A stretch of DNA of 64,000 nt from the NCBI GenBank assembly GCA_018242725.1, contig JAFEBI010000011.1, positions 310,001 through 374,000 on the forward strand, written 5' to 3'. The translations under genes were made by a program, and so were the position numbers. The notes under the pieces were generated by a model. It did not search any database. It was not told the origin of the DNA and saw only the letters and a list, made by a program, of their open reading frames with translations. Numbering within the stretch: the first letter of the stretch is position 1; each line of letters opens with the position of its first letter. Of this stretch, positions 27,207-36,427 are shown piece after piece. Source of the stretch: Nitrospira sp. (GTDB taxonomy: Bacteria; Nitrospirota; Nitrospiria; Nitrospirales; Nitrospiraceae).

Positions 27207-27491
27207 ATGGCCAAGTGCGCATTGACTCGAGAGCAGAAGAAGGAAGCACTACTCAAGCTTGATGCCGGGTGCAAGGCCAGAGATGTCTCTCGTGAGCATG
27301 GTGTATCTGTGCGGACGCTGTATCGGTGGCGTGCGAATGTGATGCGGAGCCGGCAACGCGTCGATGGTAATGAGCGGTTGCGGACCCTGGAAATCGAACA
27401 TCGACAATTACGACAGCGATTTGCCGAACTGACGCTTGATTACGCCACGCTCAGGGCGGCATTGATGAAAGATGTGAAAGGAGACTGTTAA
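27207..27491 (+). CDS. Orphan IS3-type OrfA-like helix-turn-helix protein
   Basis: A 94-residue protein with an N-terminal transposase-OrfA/HTH_Tnp_1 helix-turn-helix (EQKKEALLKLDAGCKARDVS, then SVRTLYRWRANV) and a C-terminal coiled coil with spaced leucines (LRTLEIEHRQLRQRFAELTL). OrfA of IS3 elements normally precedes a DDE integrase OrfB by frameshift; here no OrfB, no terminal repeats and no remnant follow. The gene is intact and lies tightly between the antiterminator and the Wza-like gene (3-base gap to the latter). It may be a domesticated regulator, or simply a remnant that has stayed open. Confidence 0.7.
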   Translation: MAKCALTREQKKEALLKLDAGCKARDVSREHGVSVRTLYRWRANVMRSRQRVDGNERLRTLEIEHRQLRQRFAELTLDYATLRAALMKDVKGDC

Positions 27492-27494
27492 CGT

Positions 27495-28169
27495 ATGAAA
27501 ATTGCGGATGGGATGTCTCGCATGCAAGGAAACGTCATTGAGGTTATGAAGATTGTCGGGCATTTGGTTATCCTCGTGACGGTCTTGGGGCTTAGTGCTT
27601 GTGCCGTATCACTGCCATCGCCTGATGTTGTTGCTGAAGCCAATAGTGCAACCATGAAACAATTTCTTCTAGGGCCTGAGGATATCCTCGAAATTGCGGT
27701 GTGGAAGAGCGAAGAGCTTACACAAAAAGAGGTGGTCATCAGACCAGATGGGAAGATTGGTATTCCCTTGATTGGAGATGTGGATGCCAGCGGTCGGACG
27801 GCCGATGAGCTTGCGAGTCATATCGCCGGGCTGCTCAAGAAGTTTAAAGAAAATCCGTCAGTCTCGGTGAAGGTCCGGGAGGTCAATAGCTACTATGTGT
27901 ATGTCTTGGGAGATGTGGTAAAGCCGGGCAAGTATCAGCTGAAGTCTCAGGCAACTGTGTTGCAAGCTCTCGCGATGGCAGGGGGGTTCACACTCTATGC
28001 AGCAAAGAACAAGATGCAAGTCCGGCGCACGGTCGTTGGTCAGGATGATGTCTCCAAAGATTTCACGATTCCTGCCCGGTATGATGACTTGATGTCAGGA
28101 AATGGAGCTATAAAAGACTTTGTCCTGAAGACCGGAGACCTCGTTGTGGTACCGACCAGAGCGTGGTAA
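27495..28169 (+). CDS. Wza-type polysaccharide export lipoprotein (Poly_export/SLBB)
   Basis: A 224-residue outer-membrane export protein. A hydrophobic stretch ends in the lipobox LSAC (Cys 36), which predicts a lipoprotein. The polysaccharide-export domain follows (LLGPEDILEIAVWKSEELTQ, then VVIRPDGKIGIPLIGDV), and an SLBB-type ligand-binding fold (YVLGDVVKPGKYQL, ~140). It would form the periplasm-to-outside channel for the polymer with the Wzc-type kinase encoded two genes downstream. The ATG at 27495 has GGAGA 10 bases upstream; in-frame ATGs at 27513 and 27546 would give a shorter signal sequence. Confidence 0.88.
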   Translation: MKIADGMSRMQGNVIEVMKIVGHLVILVTVLGLSACAVSLPSPDVVAEANSATMKQFLLGPEDILEIAVWKSEELTQKEVVIRPDGKIGIPLIGDVDASGRTADELASHIAGLLKKFKENPSVSVKVREVNSYYVYVLGDVVKPGKYQLKSQATVLQALAMAGGFTLYAAKNKMQVRRTVVGQDDVSKDFTIPARYDDLMSGNGAIKDFVLKTGDLVVVPTRAW

Positions 28170-28175
28170 CGAGGC

Positions 28176-29483
28176 ATGGGATGGACACGAGACGCGCTCA
28201 AAAGTTGCCTCACTCTGGCTACTGTCTGTGGAATGGTGATGGAGAGTTTCTCTCTGGCGTATGCGCAATACTCCTCCGTACCAGGGGCCGAGACGCAAAT
28301 GATCGCGGGACCTGAGGGAAGAACGACGGGTGAATCAGCGACGACAATTATTCCATCGCTTCGATTGGCCGAGCGGTACGATAGCAACGTCTTTTTTGTG
28401 AAAGGACAGAGTCTTGAAGACTACGTGACGACGGTTTCGCCTCAGCTAACTGCAACTCATCAAAATCCATGGGTGGAGATGAGGGTCAGAGGAGGACTGA
28501 CGGGTGAAGTCTATGCCAAGAACCCTGGGCTGAATTATGTGGGTGCGAATGGGATGGTCGATCTCAAATTAGATGGTGCAATGAATGCATTGTTACCTGG
28601 GTTGGGGTTGCATATTTCCAACGGTATATTTTACACACCACAGCCACCGGCATTTGCCGCCCCAGCGAGCGGGAATCAAATCTCCGACACGTTTGTGCAG
28701 GGGCTTCAGGCCAGACGTGCGAATTCTTTTTCGAACATGGCCAGCGTAGAGGCATCGTATTTCTTTCTTCCCCATGTAGGTGTTTCCTCAACGTATACGG
28801 ATAGTCGATTGCGATTCGGAAAAGCATTTTCTACGCCAACGGGACTCGTGCAAAGAGGGGAGTTTATCAATACGAATTTTCAGACGTTGACCTCAGGGTT
28901 CATTGTGAGACCGTCGCCGGCTGATACGATCTCGCTTTCTCATCAGTACAGAAAAGCAACCTTTTCTGATCCTGATAGACCAGATAGAGGTTTCTCGACC
29001 CAAGGAGCGATTGCGAGCTGGTCGAAATCCATTACTCCGGAGCTAAAGATGATCGGCAATGGAGGCTTTTCCGTGTTGAGCCAACGTAGCGGCATATACC
29101 CAGTAGGTGGGGCGTCATTGGAGTGGCAGGGGACGTATACGACTGTACGAGTGTCCTATTCGAGGGCCATCAGCCCCAGCTTTTTGTTTGTATCCGGAGC
29201 GTTGGTAAACGAAGTTGTGACAGGGGCGGTGACACGTCAGATGGCTGAGCCTTTCACATTGTCGCTGAGTGCAAACTATGCCATCAATCGCTCCATACCG
29301 GATAGTTCGACTGTGCGGTTTGAGTCCTATTCGGTGACGCCGAGTGTTACCTATAAAATCGGACCGAGTCTCACGGCGTCGCTCAGCTACACGCATAGCG
29401 AGTTTCAACGAGTATTCTCGGGACAAGCCATCGAGTTTAACCGAAATATGGTCATGCTTAATTTGCTGGCCGAATGGAGATGA
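28176..29483 (+). CDS. Outer-membrane beta-barrel protein of the exopolysaccharide locus
   Basis: A 435-residue protein with a Sec signal peptide (hydrophobic core ~9-25, likely cleavage after AYA at ~30). The mature part is rich in alternating hydrophobic/polar strands with aromatic ends (SASYFFLPHVG-like and VTYKIGPSLTASLSYTH patterns) and ends with a strand LNLLAEWR. This suits a transmembrane beta-barrel porin-like protein of the kind found next to wza and wzc genes in exosortase-type and related polysaccharide clusters. It lies 6 bases after the export lipoprotein gene, and its end overlaps the first possible ATG (29474) of the kinase gene. A role in polymer passage or secretion is inferred from context. 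Confidence 0.7.
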   Translation: MGWTRDALKSCLTLATVCGMVMESFSLAYAQYSSVPGAETQMIAGPEGRTTGESATTIIPSLRLAERYDSNVFFVKGQSLEDYVTTVSPQLTATHQNPWVEMRVRGGLTGEVYAKNPGLNYVGANGMVDLKLDGAMNALLPGLGLHISNGIFYTPQPPAFAAPASGNQISDTFVQGLQARRANSFSNMASVEASYFFLPHVGVSSTYTDSRLRFGKAFSTPTGLVQRGEFINTNFQTLTSGFIVRPSPADTISLSHQYRKATFSDPDRPDRGFSTQGAIASWSKSITPELKMIGNGGFSVLSQRSGIYPVGGASLEWQGTYTTVRVSYSRAISPSFLFVSGALVNEVVTGAVTRQMAEPFTLSLSANYAINRSIPDSSTVRFESYSVTPSVTYKIGPSLTASLSYTHSEFQRVFSGQAIEFNRNMVMLNLLAEWR

Positions 29484-29485
29484 GT

Positions 29486-31813
29486 ATGTACAAAGCCATC
29501 CAACCTGCGAGATCGGGTGCACAGGCTGAACCGATTTCCGTGAAGATGCAGGAATATTGGGGAATCATCGTTCGAAGGAAATGGGTGGTGTTAGCCTCCA
29601 TTCTTGCTGGCATTGCCGTTGGCGTGGGGCTTTGCCTCGTACTACCGAAGAGTTATCGTTCGAGCACAGAAATTCTGATTGAGAATCAAAAGATTCCCGA
29701 TGAGTATGTCAAAGGTATTGGGGTGGGTAACATTGAAGCGCGACTTGTGATGATTCAGCAACAGGTGATGAGTCGTGGACTTCTCAGCCAAATTCTCGAG
29801 GAGCACAGCTTGTATGAAGGGCTCATTCAACGTGACGGCCTTGAATCAGCTATTGAGAAATTGCGTAAGGGTATCAAGGTAGAGATGGTTCGATCCCCAG
29901 ACCTCAGAAAGCAGACAGTTGAGGCGGTAAACATATCCTTTGCGGATGAAAATCCGATGACGGCCATGAAGGTGACCGCAAAGTTGGCGTCATTGTTCAT
30001 TGAGGAGAATCTCAAGAATAAAGAACAGCTTGTGACAGGTGTTTCCGCCTTTCTGGAGCAAGAGTTGGAAGATGCCAAGAAGGCCTTGGAAGGGCAAGAG
30101 CAGGCCATTAGTCAGTACAAAACGAAGTATGCGGGACTTCTGCCTGAACAGATTGAAAGCAATCTGAGAGCGCTCGATCGCCTTCAGATGGAATTGAGTG
30201 CGGCGACTGATTTGCTTCATTCTCGGACCGACAAGTTAAGTTCGCTGGAACGGTCGATTGCTGAATATCAGGCCAGTGTCGCGCCAGGTGTGGAATCGGA
30301 TGGCCCTAAGTTTATTCGAAAAGATCTCGATCCTCTGATCACGAGGTTGCGTCAACTTGAGCAACGACTGACCACGCTCCGAGCCGAATGGAAGGAGACT
30401 TATCCCGACATCACGGACACAAAGCAGGAAATCCTCAGTTTAAAAGAACAACTCGGTGAAAAGTACGGAACCTCGTTCGTGGATGATGCTGCCGTGGTGA
30501 ATCAGGAAAGTGAGCCGACGGGACGGAAGGACTTACCTCCGGACTTCTATATCTATCTCAGGGAACTGAAGACACAGCGCAATGATCTGCTGACGGAGCT
30601 TTCCTCCCTCAAGAATCGCCGCGAGAGACTGTTGCAGCTTATTAAGGAAACGGAGCGACGTGTTGAGCAGACGCCAGTACGTGAACAAGAGCTCATGATT
30701 CTTGTCCGAGACTATGAAAATAGGCGAAAAAACTATCAAGCATTGCTGGATAAACGACTCAATGCCCACGTGGCCGTCAATATGGAGAAGCGACAGAAAG
30801 GAGAGCAGTTTCGGATCCTAGACCCAGCAAATCTTCCCAGTAAACCAGAGAGCCCCAATCATCTGCAGATTATGATGGCAGGGTTGTTGGGTGGATGTGG
30901 GTTGGGTACCGTGTTAGCGTTTGGACTTGACCATGTTAATCCGACGTTTCGGCGTCGGGAGGATCTGGAGCAGATTCCTGGCGTACGGGTGTTGGCGACG
31001 GTACCGTTGTTCACGGCAACGTCTGACCATGTTCCGGTGAAGAGACGTGCCGAACTATCGGCAAGCAAGAACGATAGTGTGGTTCGTACGCCCTCCACTA
31101 AATCTGTTCCACACGGGGGTCTGGTTGCCAAGTGGCAACCAGGCTCAATTGCGGCCGAGCAATATCGTATGGCTGCGACGAGAATGGTCCTGTCGATCGA
31201 GAAACGTCTGTCAACTGTCATTGAAATCACCAGTGCGTTGGAAGGTGAAGGCAAGACAACAACGGTTGTAAATTTGGGATATACGATCGCTCGGGACCTT
31301 GGAAGACAAACACTACTGATCGACTGTGATTTTCGACGCCCCGCACTTCACCATTATGTCAGTCTATCGGCCCGTGCGGGACTGTTGGATCTGTTGGATG
31401 GAGGAGCAGCTATCGAGGAGTGTGTCTCGATGGTCGACGAAGCCGCTTGTTCCATTATGACGGTGGGTCGGTCAAGAGGCGAGTTGAATGAGTTGGGGAG
31501 AATCGAGCAGCTCAGGGAGCTCTTGCCAGAGTTACGTACCCGATTTCAGTATATCATCATCAATACTCCCCCGGTCCTGGCCAGTGCCACAATGGGGAGT
31601 CTGGTGAGTTTGGCCGATGAGGTGGTGATGGTCATCAAAGCGGGCTCGTCCCCGCAGCACGTCGTACAGAAAGCGTTTGCACTACTTGGACTGACTGGGG
31701 AGAAGTACGCTGTGCTGAACGGAGTCGATGAGCATAGCCTTCCCCACTACTTGTATGGGTACAGCATGCCGTATGGTGGCGACCCAGCAGTTGAAGCGAC
31801 GGTGGTCAGATAG
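29486..31813 (+). CDS. Wzc-type chain-length determinant / bacterial tyrosine autokinase
   Basis: A 775-residue inner-membrane protein. A Wzz domain begins near residue 10 with a transmembrane helix (VVLASILAGIAVGVGLCLVL). A long periplasmic coiled coil follows (~170-420), then a GNVR-type segment and a second helix (~470). The cytoplasmic kinase part has a Walker A SALEGEGKTTT (~582) and Walker A' LLIDCDFRRP (~610). The C terminus has a small tyrosine cluster (YLYGYSMPY), the usual autophosphorylation tail. It controls polymer length and export together with the Wza-like lipoprotein. I prefer the ATG at 29486 because GGAG lies 6 bases before it; ATGs at 29474 and 29480 are in frame but lack their own RBS. 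Confidence 0.88.
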   Translation: MYKAIQPARSGAQAEPISVKMQEYWGIIVRRKWVVLASILAGIAVGVGLCLVLPKSYRSSTEILIENQKIPDEYVKGIGVGNIEARLVMIQQQVMSRGLLSQILEEHSLYEGLIQRDGLESAIEKLRKGIKVEMVRSPDLRKQTVEAVNISFADENPMTAMKVTAKLASLFIEENLKNKEQLVTGVSAFLEQELEDAKKALEGQEQAISQYKTKYAGLLPEQIESNLRALDRLQMELSAATDLLHSRTDKLSSLERSIAEYQASVAPGVESDGPKFIRKDLDPLITRLRQLEQRLTTLRAEWKETYPDITDTKQEILSLKEQLGEKYGTSFVDDAAVVNQESEPTGRKDLPPDFYIYLRELKTQRNDLLTELSSLKNRRERLLQLIKETERRVEQTPVREQELMILVRDYENRRKNYQALLDKRLNAHVAVNMEKRQKGEQFRILDPANLPSKPESPNHLQIMMAGLLGGCGLGTVLAFGLDHVNPTFRRREDLEQIPGVRVLATVPLFTATSDHVPVKRRAELSASKNDSVVRTPSTKSVPHGGLVAKWQPGSIAAEQYRMAATRMVLSIEKRLSTVIEITSALEGEGKTTTVVNLGYTIARDLGRQTLLIDCDFRRPALHHYVSLSARAGLLDLLDGGAAIEECVSMVDEAACSIMTVGRSRGELNELGRIEQLRELLPELRTRFQYIIINTPPVLASATMGSLVSLADEVVMVIKAGSSPQHVVQKAFALLGLTGEKYAVLNGVDEHSLPHYLYGYSMPYGGDPAVEATVVR

Positions 31814-32130
31814 TCTGCGCGTAGATCGGTGTATGTCTGGCATGTTCTTGCGGGTGTGCTGCCGGTACGGCTCAGGACCGGTGCGATTTCGATTTTTCCA
31901 GTCGAGTCTCTTCTGGTTGTCTCGTAATTCACTCAGACCTGCAAGACGACAATAACAGTGTTTCACGGACAATCCTGTTCCACAAAGGTCATTGCGAAAT
32001 CATAGTCGGCTCATGTCGAGGGTTGTGGAATCGTGGTCGTTCCACAGCGCCGCATCGTTCCTTGTCCGGAGGTGTCAGGTGTCTGACGTTATAAGTGGTC
32101 CATGGCTGAATGACTTACGCAGGAGCACGA
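31814..32130. other. 317-base gap before the sugar-transferase gene, with a hairpin
   Basis: No gene was found. A perfect inverted repeat TGTGGAA / TTCCACA (32024-32046, 9-base loop) lies about 85 bases before the downstream start. It has no T-run, so it is more likely an operator or RNA structure than a terminator. The gap might hold an internal promoter. Confidence 0.4.
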
Positions 32131-33177
32131 ATGATGGATGCGATTGTTGATACCAGACCACCATCCGCACCGCCTCGAGTAACGCTGCATCCAGTCACCG
32201 CAGAGGAGTTGAAAAGCCGGCGGCAGGTATTAATACTTGGTCAGGGAGAATTCGCACTGACTTGTCAGCAAGTACTCATGAGTGAACCGCGCATGGCTGG
32301 ACGGGTCATCGGATTTGTCAATCACTCTGACGGTGAACCCACCGGATACCCTGTGCTCGGAACCTTTGCCGATCTTCCTGAGCTGGTTGATCGATATAAA
32401 GTTGGACTCATCGCCGTATGCCTGGATGATCAACGGGCTACTCTTCCCGTGGATCTTCTACTTGATCTCAAGGTTGCCGGGATTGAGGTCATTGATGGCC
32501 ATCGCTTATTTGAAAAAGTGACAGGTCGACTCTCCATTGATTCTCTCAGGCCCAGTGCGCTGATTTTCTCCCCGGGCTTTAAGCGTCATGCAGCCACTGC
32601 AGTGGCGAAACGTGTGGTGGACGTCACGATTGCCTCAGTGAGTCTGCTGACGATGGCCCCGTTCTTGCTGATTGTGGCCATGCTCATCAAGCTGGATTCT
32701 CCTGGGCCGATCTTTTACCGTCAAAAACGAGTCGGATTCCACTCCCGTCCATTCATGATTATCAAATTTCGATCAATGGTGGATGGCGCAGAGACGTCAG
32801 GACCTCGTTGGGCGGAGCAAAATGATCATCGAGTGTCGCGCGTAGGACGCTGGTTGAGAAAGTCGCGGATCGATGAAATCCCACAATTCATCAACGTACT
32901 GAAGGGAGAGATGAGTGTCGTCGGGCCTCGGCCTGAGCGTCCAATCTTTGTGGAGGAATTGCGTACGCAAATTCCGTATTACGATATTCGACATACCGTG
33001 AGGCCTGGTATTACGGGATGGGCTCAGGTCATGTTCGGCTATGCTGCCTCTCAAGAAGACTCGCATCTCAAATTTCAATATGATTTATATTACATCAAGA
33101 ACCAGTCGTTTTGGCTGGACCTCAAGACGTTGGGAAAAACCGTGCGGGTTCTCATGAAGGGCGAGGGAGCCCGGTAA
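32131..33177 (+). CDS. Initiating sugar-phosphate (polyprenyl glycosylphosphotransferase) enzyme, short form
   Basis: A 348-residue protein. Residues ~30-110 form a Rossmann/CoA-binding-like domain (QVLILGQGEFALTCQQVL). Then come a membrane-associated helix (~163-190) and the bacterial sugar-transferase catalytic domain, with the typical sequence DSPGPIFYRQKRVG, IKFRSMV, SRIDEIPQFINVLKGEMSVV and GPRPERP. It transfers a sugar phosphate from UDP-sugar to undecaprenyl phosphate, the first step of repeat-unit assembly. The four N-terminal transmembrane helices usual in this family (about 460 residues) are missing, and no remnant of them is seen upstream. The start at 32131 follows AGGAG by 5 bases. 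Confidence 0.88.
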   Translation: MMDAIVDTRPPSAPPRVTLHPVTAEELKSRRQVLILGQGEFALTCQQVLMSEPRMAGRVIGFVNHSDGEPTGYPVLGTFADLPELVDRYKVGLIAVCLDDQRATLPVDLLLDLKVAGIEVIDGHRLFEKVTGRLSIDSLRPSALIFSPGFKRHAATAVAKRVVDVTIASVSLLTMAPFLLIVAMLIKLDSPGPIFYRQKRVGFHSRPFMIIKFRSMVDGAETSGPRWAEQNDHRVSRVGRWLRKSRIDEIPQFINVLKGEMSVVGPRPERPIFVEELRTQIPYYDIRHTVRPGITGWAQVMFGYAASQEDSHLKFQYDLYYIKNQSFWLDLKTLGKTVRVLMKGEGAR

Positions 33178-33223
33178 CAAAGTGATGGTCGTGAGGCAGC
33201 ACTGTGAGCGACTCGGTTAGGCC

Positions 33224-34705
33224 ATGAAGGATCGTATTGCGAAGTCAGTATTTTGGATTGTCTGGACCCGCGGCGGCGTGCAGGTGTTGTCCTTCCTGAG
33301 TACCCTTCTCGTGATTCGCCTATTAAGCCCGTCTGACTACGGTCTGATGGCGTTAGCGGGTATGTGGACGGCAACATTATCCCTCCTAACCGAAATGGGC
33401 CTGGGCGCCGCTATTATACAATTTAGAGAAATAGACGATCGCGATCTCAATGCGTGTTTTTGGATCACGCTTGGACTGGGAGTGCTTGGCTACGGAATGC
33501 TGTATGCGATCGCCCCCTGGAGTGCGGACTGGTTTAAGAGCCCAGAGTTGACGGCAGTCCTGCGGGTCAGTGGTTTGTCATTGCCATTAATTGCGTTACG
33601 AACTGTACCGGATAGCCTTCTTCGCAAGCGACTGTTGCTGGATAAAATCTCGATAGCTGAGTTGATTGCCATGATCGCGACGTTTCCGTTGGTTCTGGGG
33701 TTAGCCTGGAAAGGTGCGGGGGTCTGGGCACTTGTGGCAGGCTCGTTGGTGACGCCTCTTATGCAGCTGATGGTCACGGGATGGTATATGCGGTGGTGGC
33801 CGGGGTTGCGCATCGGGGGAGGCGCAAAATTGAAGGAGATGGTGCGGTATAGCTTGGCCACGTTAGGCTCTCGGTTATCGTGGGGGTTGTATCAACAAGC
33901 TGATGTATTCGTACTGGGACGATTGGGCGGAGACTATGTACTGGGGCTCTATACGATGGCGAAACAGTTGGCCACACTGCCTGTGAGCAAGATAACTCCG
34001 ATGGTCAATCAACTTGCGTTTCCCGTCATGGCCGAGCTGCAAGGCAATGCGTACGCATTACGATCAGGTTTCTTGAAAGGTGTGCGATTGGTCAGCGCAG
34101 TGGTGTTCCCCATCAGTATGGGACTGATGATGGTCTCCGATTACATTGTGATGTTGGTGCTTGACGTCAAGTGGGCAGCGATTACGCCGATGTTCAAAAT
34201 ATTATGCGGCTACGCTATGGCTTCTGCGATCGCCACTCTGTTGTTCCCACCGCTGATGGTGAAGCGACGTCTTGACCTGCAACTGACTTATACGACAGCT
34301 CAACTCGTCATTATGCCACTAGGATTTTTGGTCGGGGCATCTGCTGCCGCAGGGATCGGAGTGTCGCTCGTGTGGGTCATCCTGTATCCGTTGCAGTTGC
34401 TGTGGCTGACGAAGTGGGCCTTGAGAGAGTTGGGAGTCAGCTGGTGCGAATTTGGACGGCAGTTATGGCCTCAAACGCTTGCAGCGGGAGTCATGACGAC
34501 AGTTGCTGCCTTGATACAGCAGATACCTACCATGAGTGCTGTATCGGCTTGGATGCAAATGATCCTCATTGTTCTGATGGGGATGAGCATATATGTAGCC
34601 GTGTTAAGATCCTCTGGACCCCAATTATTTTCGGAACTAACCGAAATTGCTTCCTGGGTACTGGGGTACAAGCCGATACTGACTCCCCGCCCAAATCCTA
34701 TTTAG
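33224..34705 (+). CDS. Polysaccharide flippase (Wzx/MOP family)
   Basis: A 493-residue membrane protein with about 12-14 hydrophobic helices. The N terminus is the conserved flippase opening (FWIVWTRGGVQVLSFLSTLL, then RLLSPSDYGLMAL), matching the WzxC/polysaccharide-synthesis-3 group. It would turn the undecaprenyl-linked repeat unit to the periplasmic face for polymerisation by the Wzy/ligase-like protein encoded further along. It lies 46 bases after the initiating transferase on the same strand. Confidence 0.88.
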   Translation: MKDRIAKSVFWIVWTRGGVQVLSFLSTLLVIRLLSPSDYGLMALAGMWTATLSLLTEMGLGAAIIQFREIDDRDLNACFWITLGLGVLGYGMLYAIAPWSADWFKSPELTAVLRVSGLSLPLIALRTVPDSLLRKRLLLDKISIAELIAMIATFPLVLGLAWKGAGVWALVAGSLVTPLMQLMVTGWYMRWWPGLRIGGGAKLKEMVRYSLATLGSRLSWGLYQQADVFVLGRLGGDYVLGLYTMAKQLATLPVSKITPMVNQLAFPVMAELQGNAYALRSGFLKGVRLVSAVVFPISMGLMMVSDYIVMLVLDVKWAAITPMFKILCGYAMASAIATLLFPPLMVKRRLDLQLTYTTAQLVIMPLGFLVGASAAAGIGVSLVWVILYPLQLLWLTKWALRELGVSWCEFGRQLWPQTLAAGVMTTVAALIQQIPTMSAVSAWMQMILIVLMGMSIYVAVLRSSGPQLFSELTEIASWVLGYKPILTPRPNPI

Positions 34706-34754
34706 CAAACACTCAGGTTCTGTAGGATCGAAAAGAGTTGCTAAGAGACACAGG

Positions 34755-34817
34755 ATGCCTTGTCTGCAATGTGGGAAGTTGATCACGGTGCGTGGTCATG
34801 ACGAAGGACGGTTGTGA
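34755..34817 (+). CDS. Possible 20-residue leader ORF with a CxxC motif
   Basis: A short ORF reads MPCLQCGKLITVRGHDEGRL and its TGA directly abuts the ATG of the next gene, so it could couple translation. An ACAGG lies just upstream. It may be chance; there is no homology argument. Confidence 0.2.
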   Translation: MPCLQCGKLITVRGHDEGRL

Positions 34818-36359
34818 ATGATAGCGCAGAATCAACTCAGCCAATATGAACTTCTACAGCTCGATGAAGAGCCATATTTCCTGGCCCACTTCCAGGACGG
34901 CAGGGTGGTATCTCGGGGGATATCGCAAGTGATGCTTGGTCATAAGATCAACACCCCCGGATCTCCGGGCCAAGATGGGGTGTTTGTGGAGTGGCAATGG
35001 GATGGGGATACATTAGTTGTACGAAATGATGTCAGTGGTATGTATCCCTGCTACTACGCCACATGGGATAACACCATTGCAATTTCTCCCTCTATTCCAC
35101 GGCTCCTTCTCCTCGGTGCGCCGTCAGAACTTGATGGGGCTGCACTAGCGGTCTTTTTCAGGCTCGGGAATTTTATTGGCGAAGACACACCCTTCCACGC
35201 CATTCGTGCCTTACCACCCAATGCAGTCCTGGAATGGAAAGACAAGCGACTCTCGGTTCGTGGCCGGCGCAGCATTGGTGTTGAGGCAAAGATATCACGA
35301 TCGGCGGCGATCGATGGGTATGTGTCGTGTTTTCGAGATGCGGTTCGGAGGCGAATTCCTGAGGGAAAGGCAGCCGTCACCCTGAGCGGGGGGAGGGACT
35401 CACGACATATTTTGCTAGAACTCTGTGAGGCAGGGCATCCTCCCGCGTTGGGTGTCACGGTAGGCGAGTACTTGTACAACCATAGCAATGAGGCTGAAAT
35501 TGCCGCGCAACTGGCACAACTGGTAGGCGTTTCCCATGTGATTGTGTCTCAAACGGAGTCGCCGTTTCTGCTGGAACTCAAAAAGAATGTCTTGACCAAC
35601 TTTTGCAGCGATGAGCATGCGTGGTTTTTCTCCGTAGCTGATTATCTGAGAGGCAAGGTTGAGGTTGTCTATGATGGGTTAGGGGGGAGTCTGTTCTGCG
35701 ACGGATTCGCATTGACGGATGAACGTCTGAATCTGTGTCGTGCCGGGAAGCTGCGAGCGTTGGGGGAAGATCTCTTGGGCGCTGATGCGACCATGTGTTT
35801 TCTCAACGCGGAGGTACGCCGACAGTGGTCTCGTGAGTTGGCTGTGACACGGCTGCTTGAGGAGCTTGAGCAACACAGCAGTGCCCCCAACCCAGTCAGT
35901 TCGTTCTATTATTGGAATCGGAGTCGGAGAGAGGTCTCGTTAAGCCCGTATCGGTTGTTGAGAGGGTTTGATGTCGTCATGAGTCCTTTCTGTGACTATG
36001 GCGTCTATCAGCACCTTGCCAGTTTGCCGGCCGCCATGGTGATTGACCATACGTTTCACAATGACACGATCACGAGGGCCTTCCCAGCAGCGGGTGCCAT
36101 TCCTTATGCATACAAGCCAAAGTTTCGGGAGAGGGATGACAAGGAACTTGTCCGATTGTCCCATGAGTTTCTACAGTATTGTTATCGTCAGTGGCGCTCA
36201 TCATTGGTGTCGTTTTCGTATGTTGTGCCGAGGGCGGTGCGATGTCTGATGGATCGGGCGTATGCGTCGACTATGCTGTGGCTAGCTCCTCCGGCAATCT
36301 ACCTACTACAGCTCGAATCCATGATACACCGTGCAAAACACCCCTCCGTCGTCTCTTGA
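34818..36359 (+). CDS. Asparagine-synthase-like protein lacking the glutaminase nucleophile
   Basis: A 513-residue protein with the overall layout of class B asparagine synthetases. The C-terminal ATP-pyrophosphatase domain shows the PP-loop TLSGGRDSRHILL (~188) and a YDGLGGSLFCDGF segment (~290). The N-terminal region resembles the glutamine-amidotransferase fold but begins MIAQNQ, with no Cys at position 2, so it cannot use glutamine in the normal way. Such enzymes use ATP to activate a carboxylate and may form an amide with another amine, as beta-lactam synthetase and lasso cyclases do. In this locus it may modify a sugar carboxylate or a lipid-linked intermediate. It is one of four related genes in the locus and the only one lacking the Cys. 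Confidence 0.78.
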   Translation: MIAQNQLSQYELLQLDEEPYFLAHFQDGRVVSRGISQVMLGHKINTPGSPGQDGVFVEWQWDGDTLVVRNDVSGMYPCYYATWDNTIAISPSIPRLLLLGAPSELDGAALAVFFRLGNFIGEDTPFHAIRALPPNAVLEWKDKRLSVRGRRSIGVEAKISRSAAIDGYVSCFRDAVRRRIPEGKAAVTLSGGRDSRHILLELCEAGHPPALGVTVGEYLYNHSNEAEIAAQLAQLVGVSHVIVSQTESPFLLELKKNVLTNFCSDEHAWFFSVADYLRGKVEVVYDGLGGSLFCDGFALTDERLNLCRAGKLRALGEDLLGADATMCFLNAEVRRQWSRELAVTRLLEELEQHSSAPNPVSSFYYWNRSRREVSLSPYRLLRGFDVVMSPFCDYGVYQHLASLPAAMVIDHTFHNDTITRAFPAAGAIPYAYKPKFRERDDKELVRLSHEFLQYCYRQWRSSLVSFSYVVPRAVRCLMDRAYASTMLWLAPPAIYLLQLESMIHRAKHPSVVS

Positions 36360-36427
36360 TGAGCAGTGACTCATCGTGTCCATAGTCTCTCCTATTATCG
36401 ACGCAAAAGGTAAGGATTAAACGGAGT

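Noticed and set aside
34818-36359. Lasso-peptide cyclase cluster
   Set aside because: The Cys-less asparagine-synthase-like protein has no adjacent leader peptidase, PqqD-like recognition protein or credible precursor; the polysaccharide setting explains it better.
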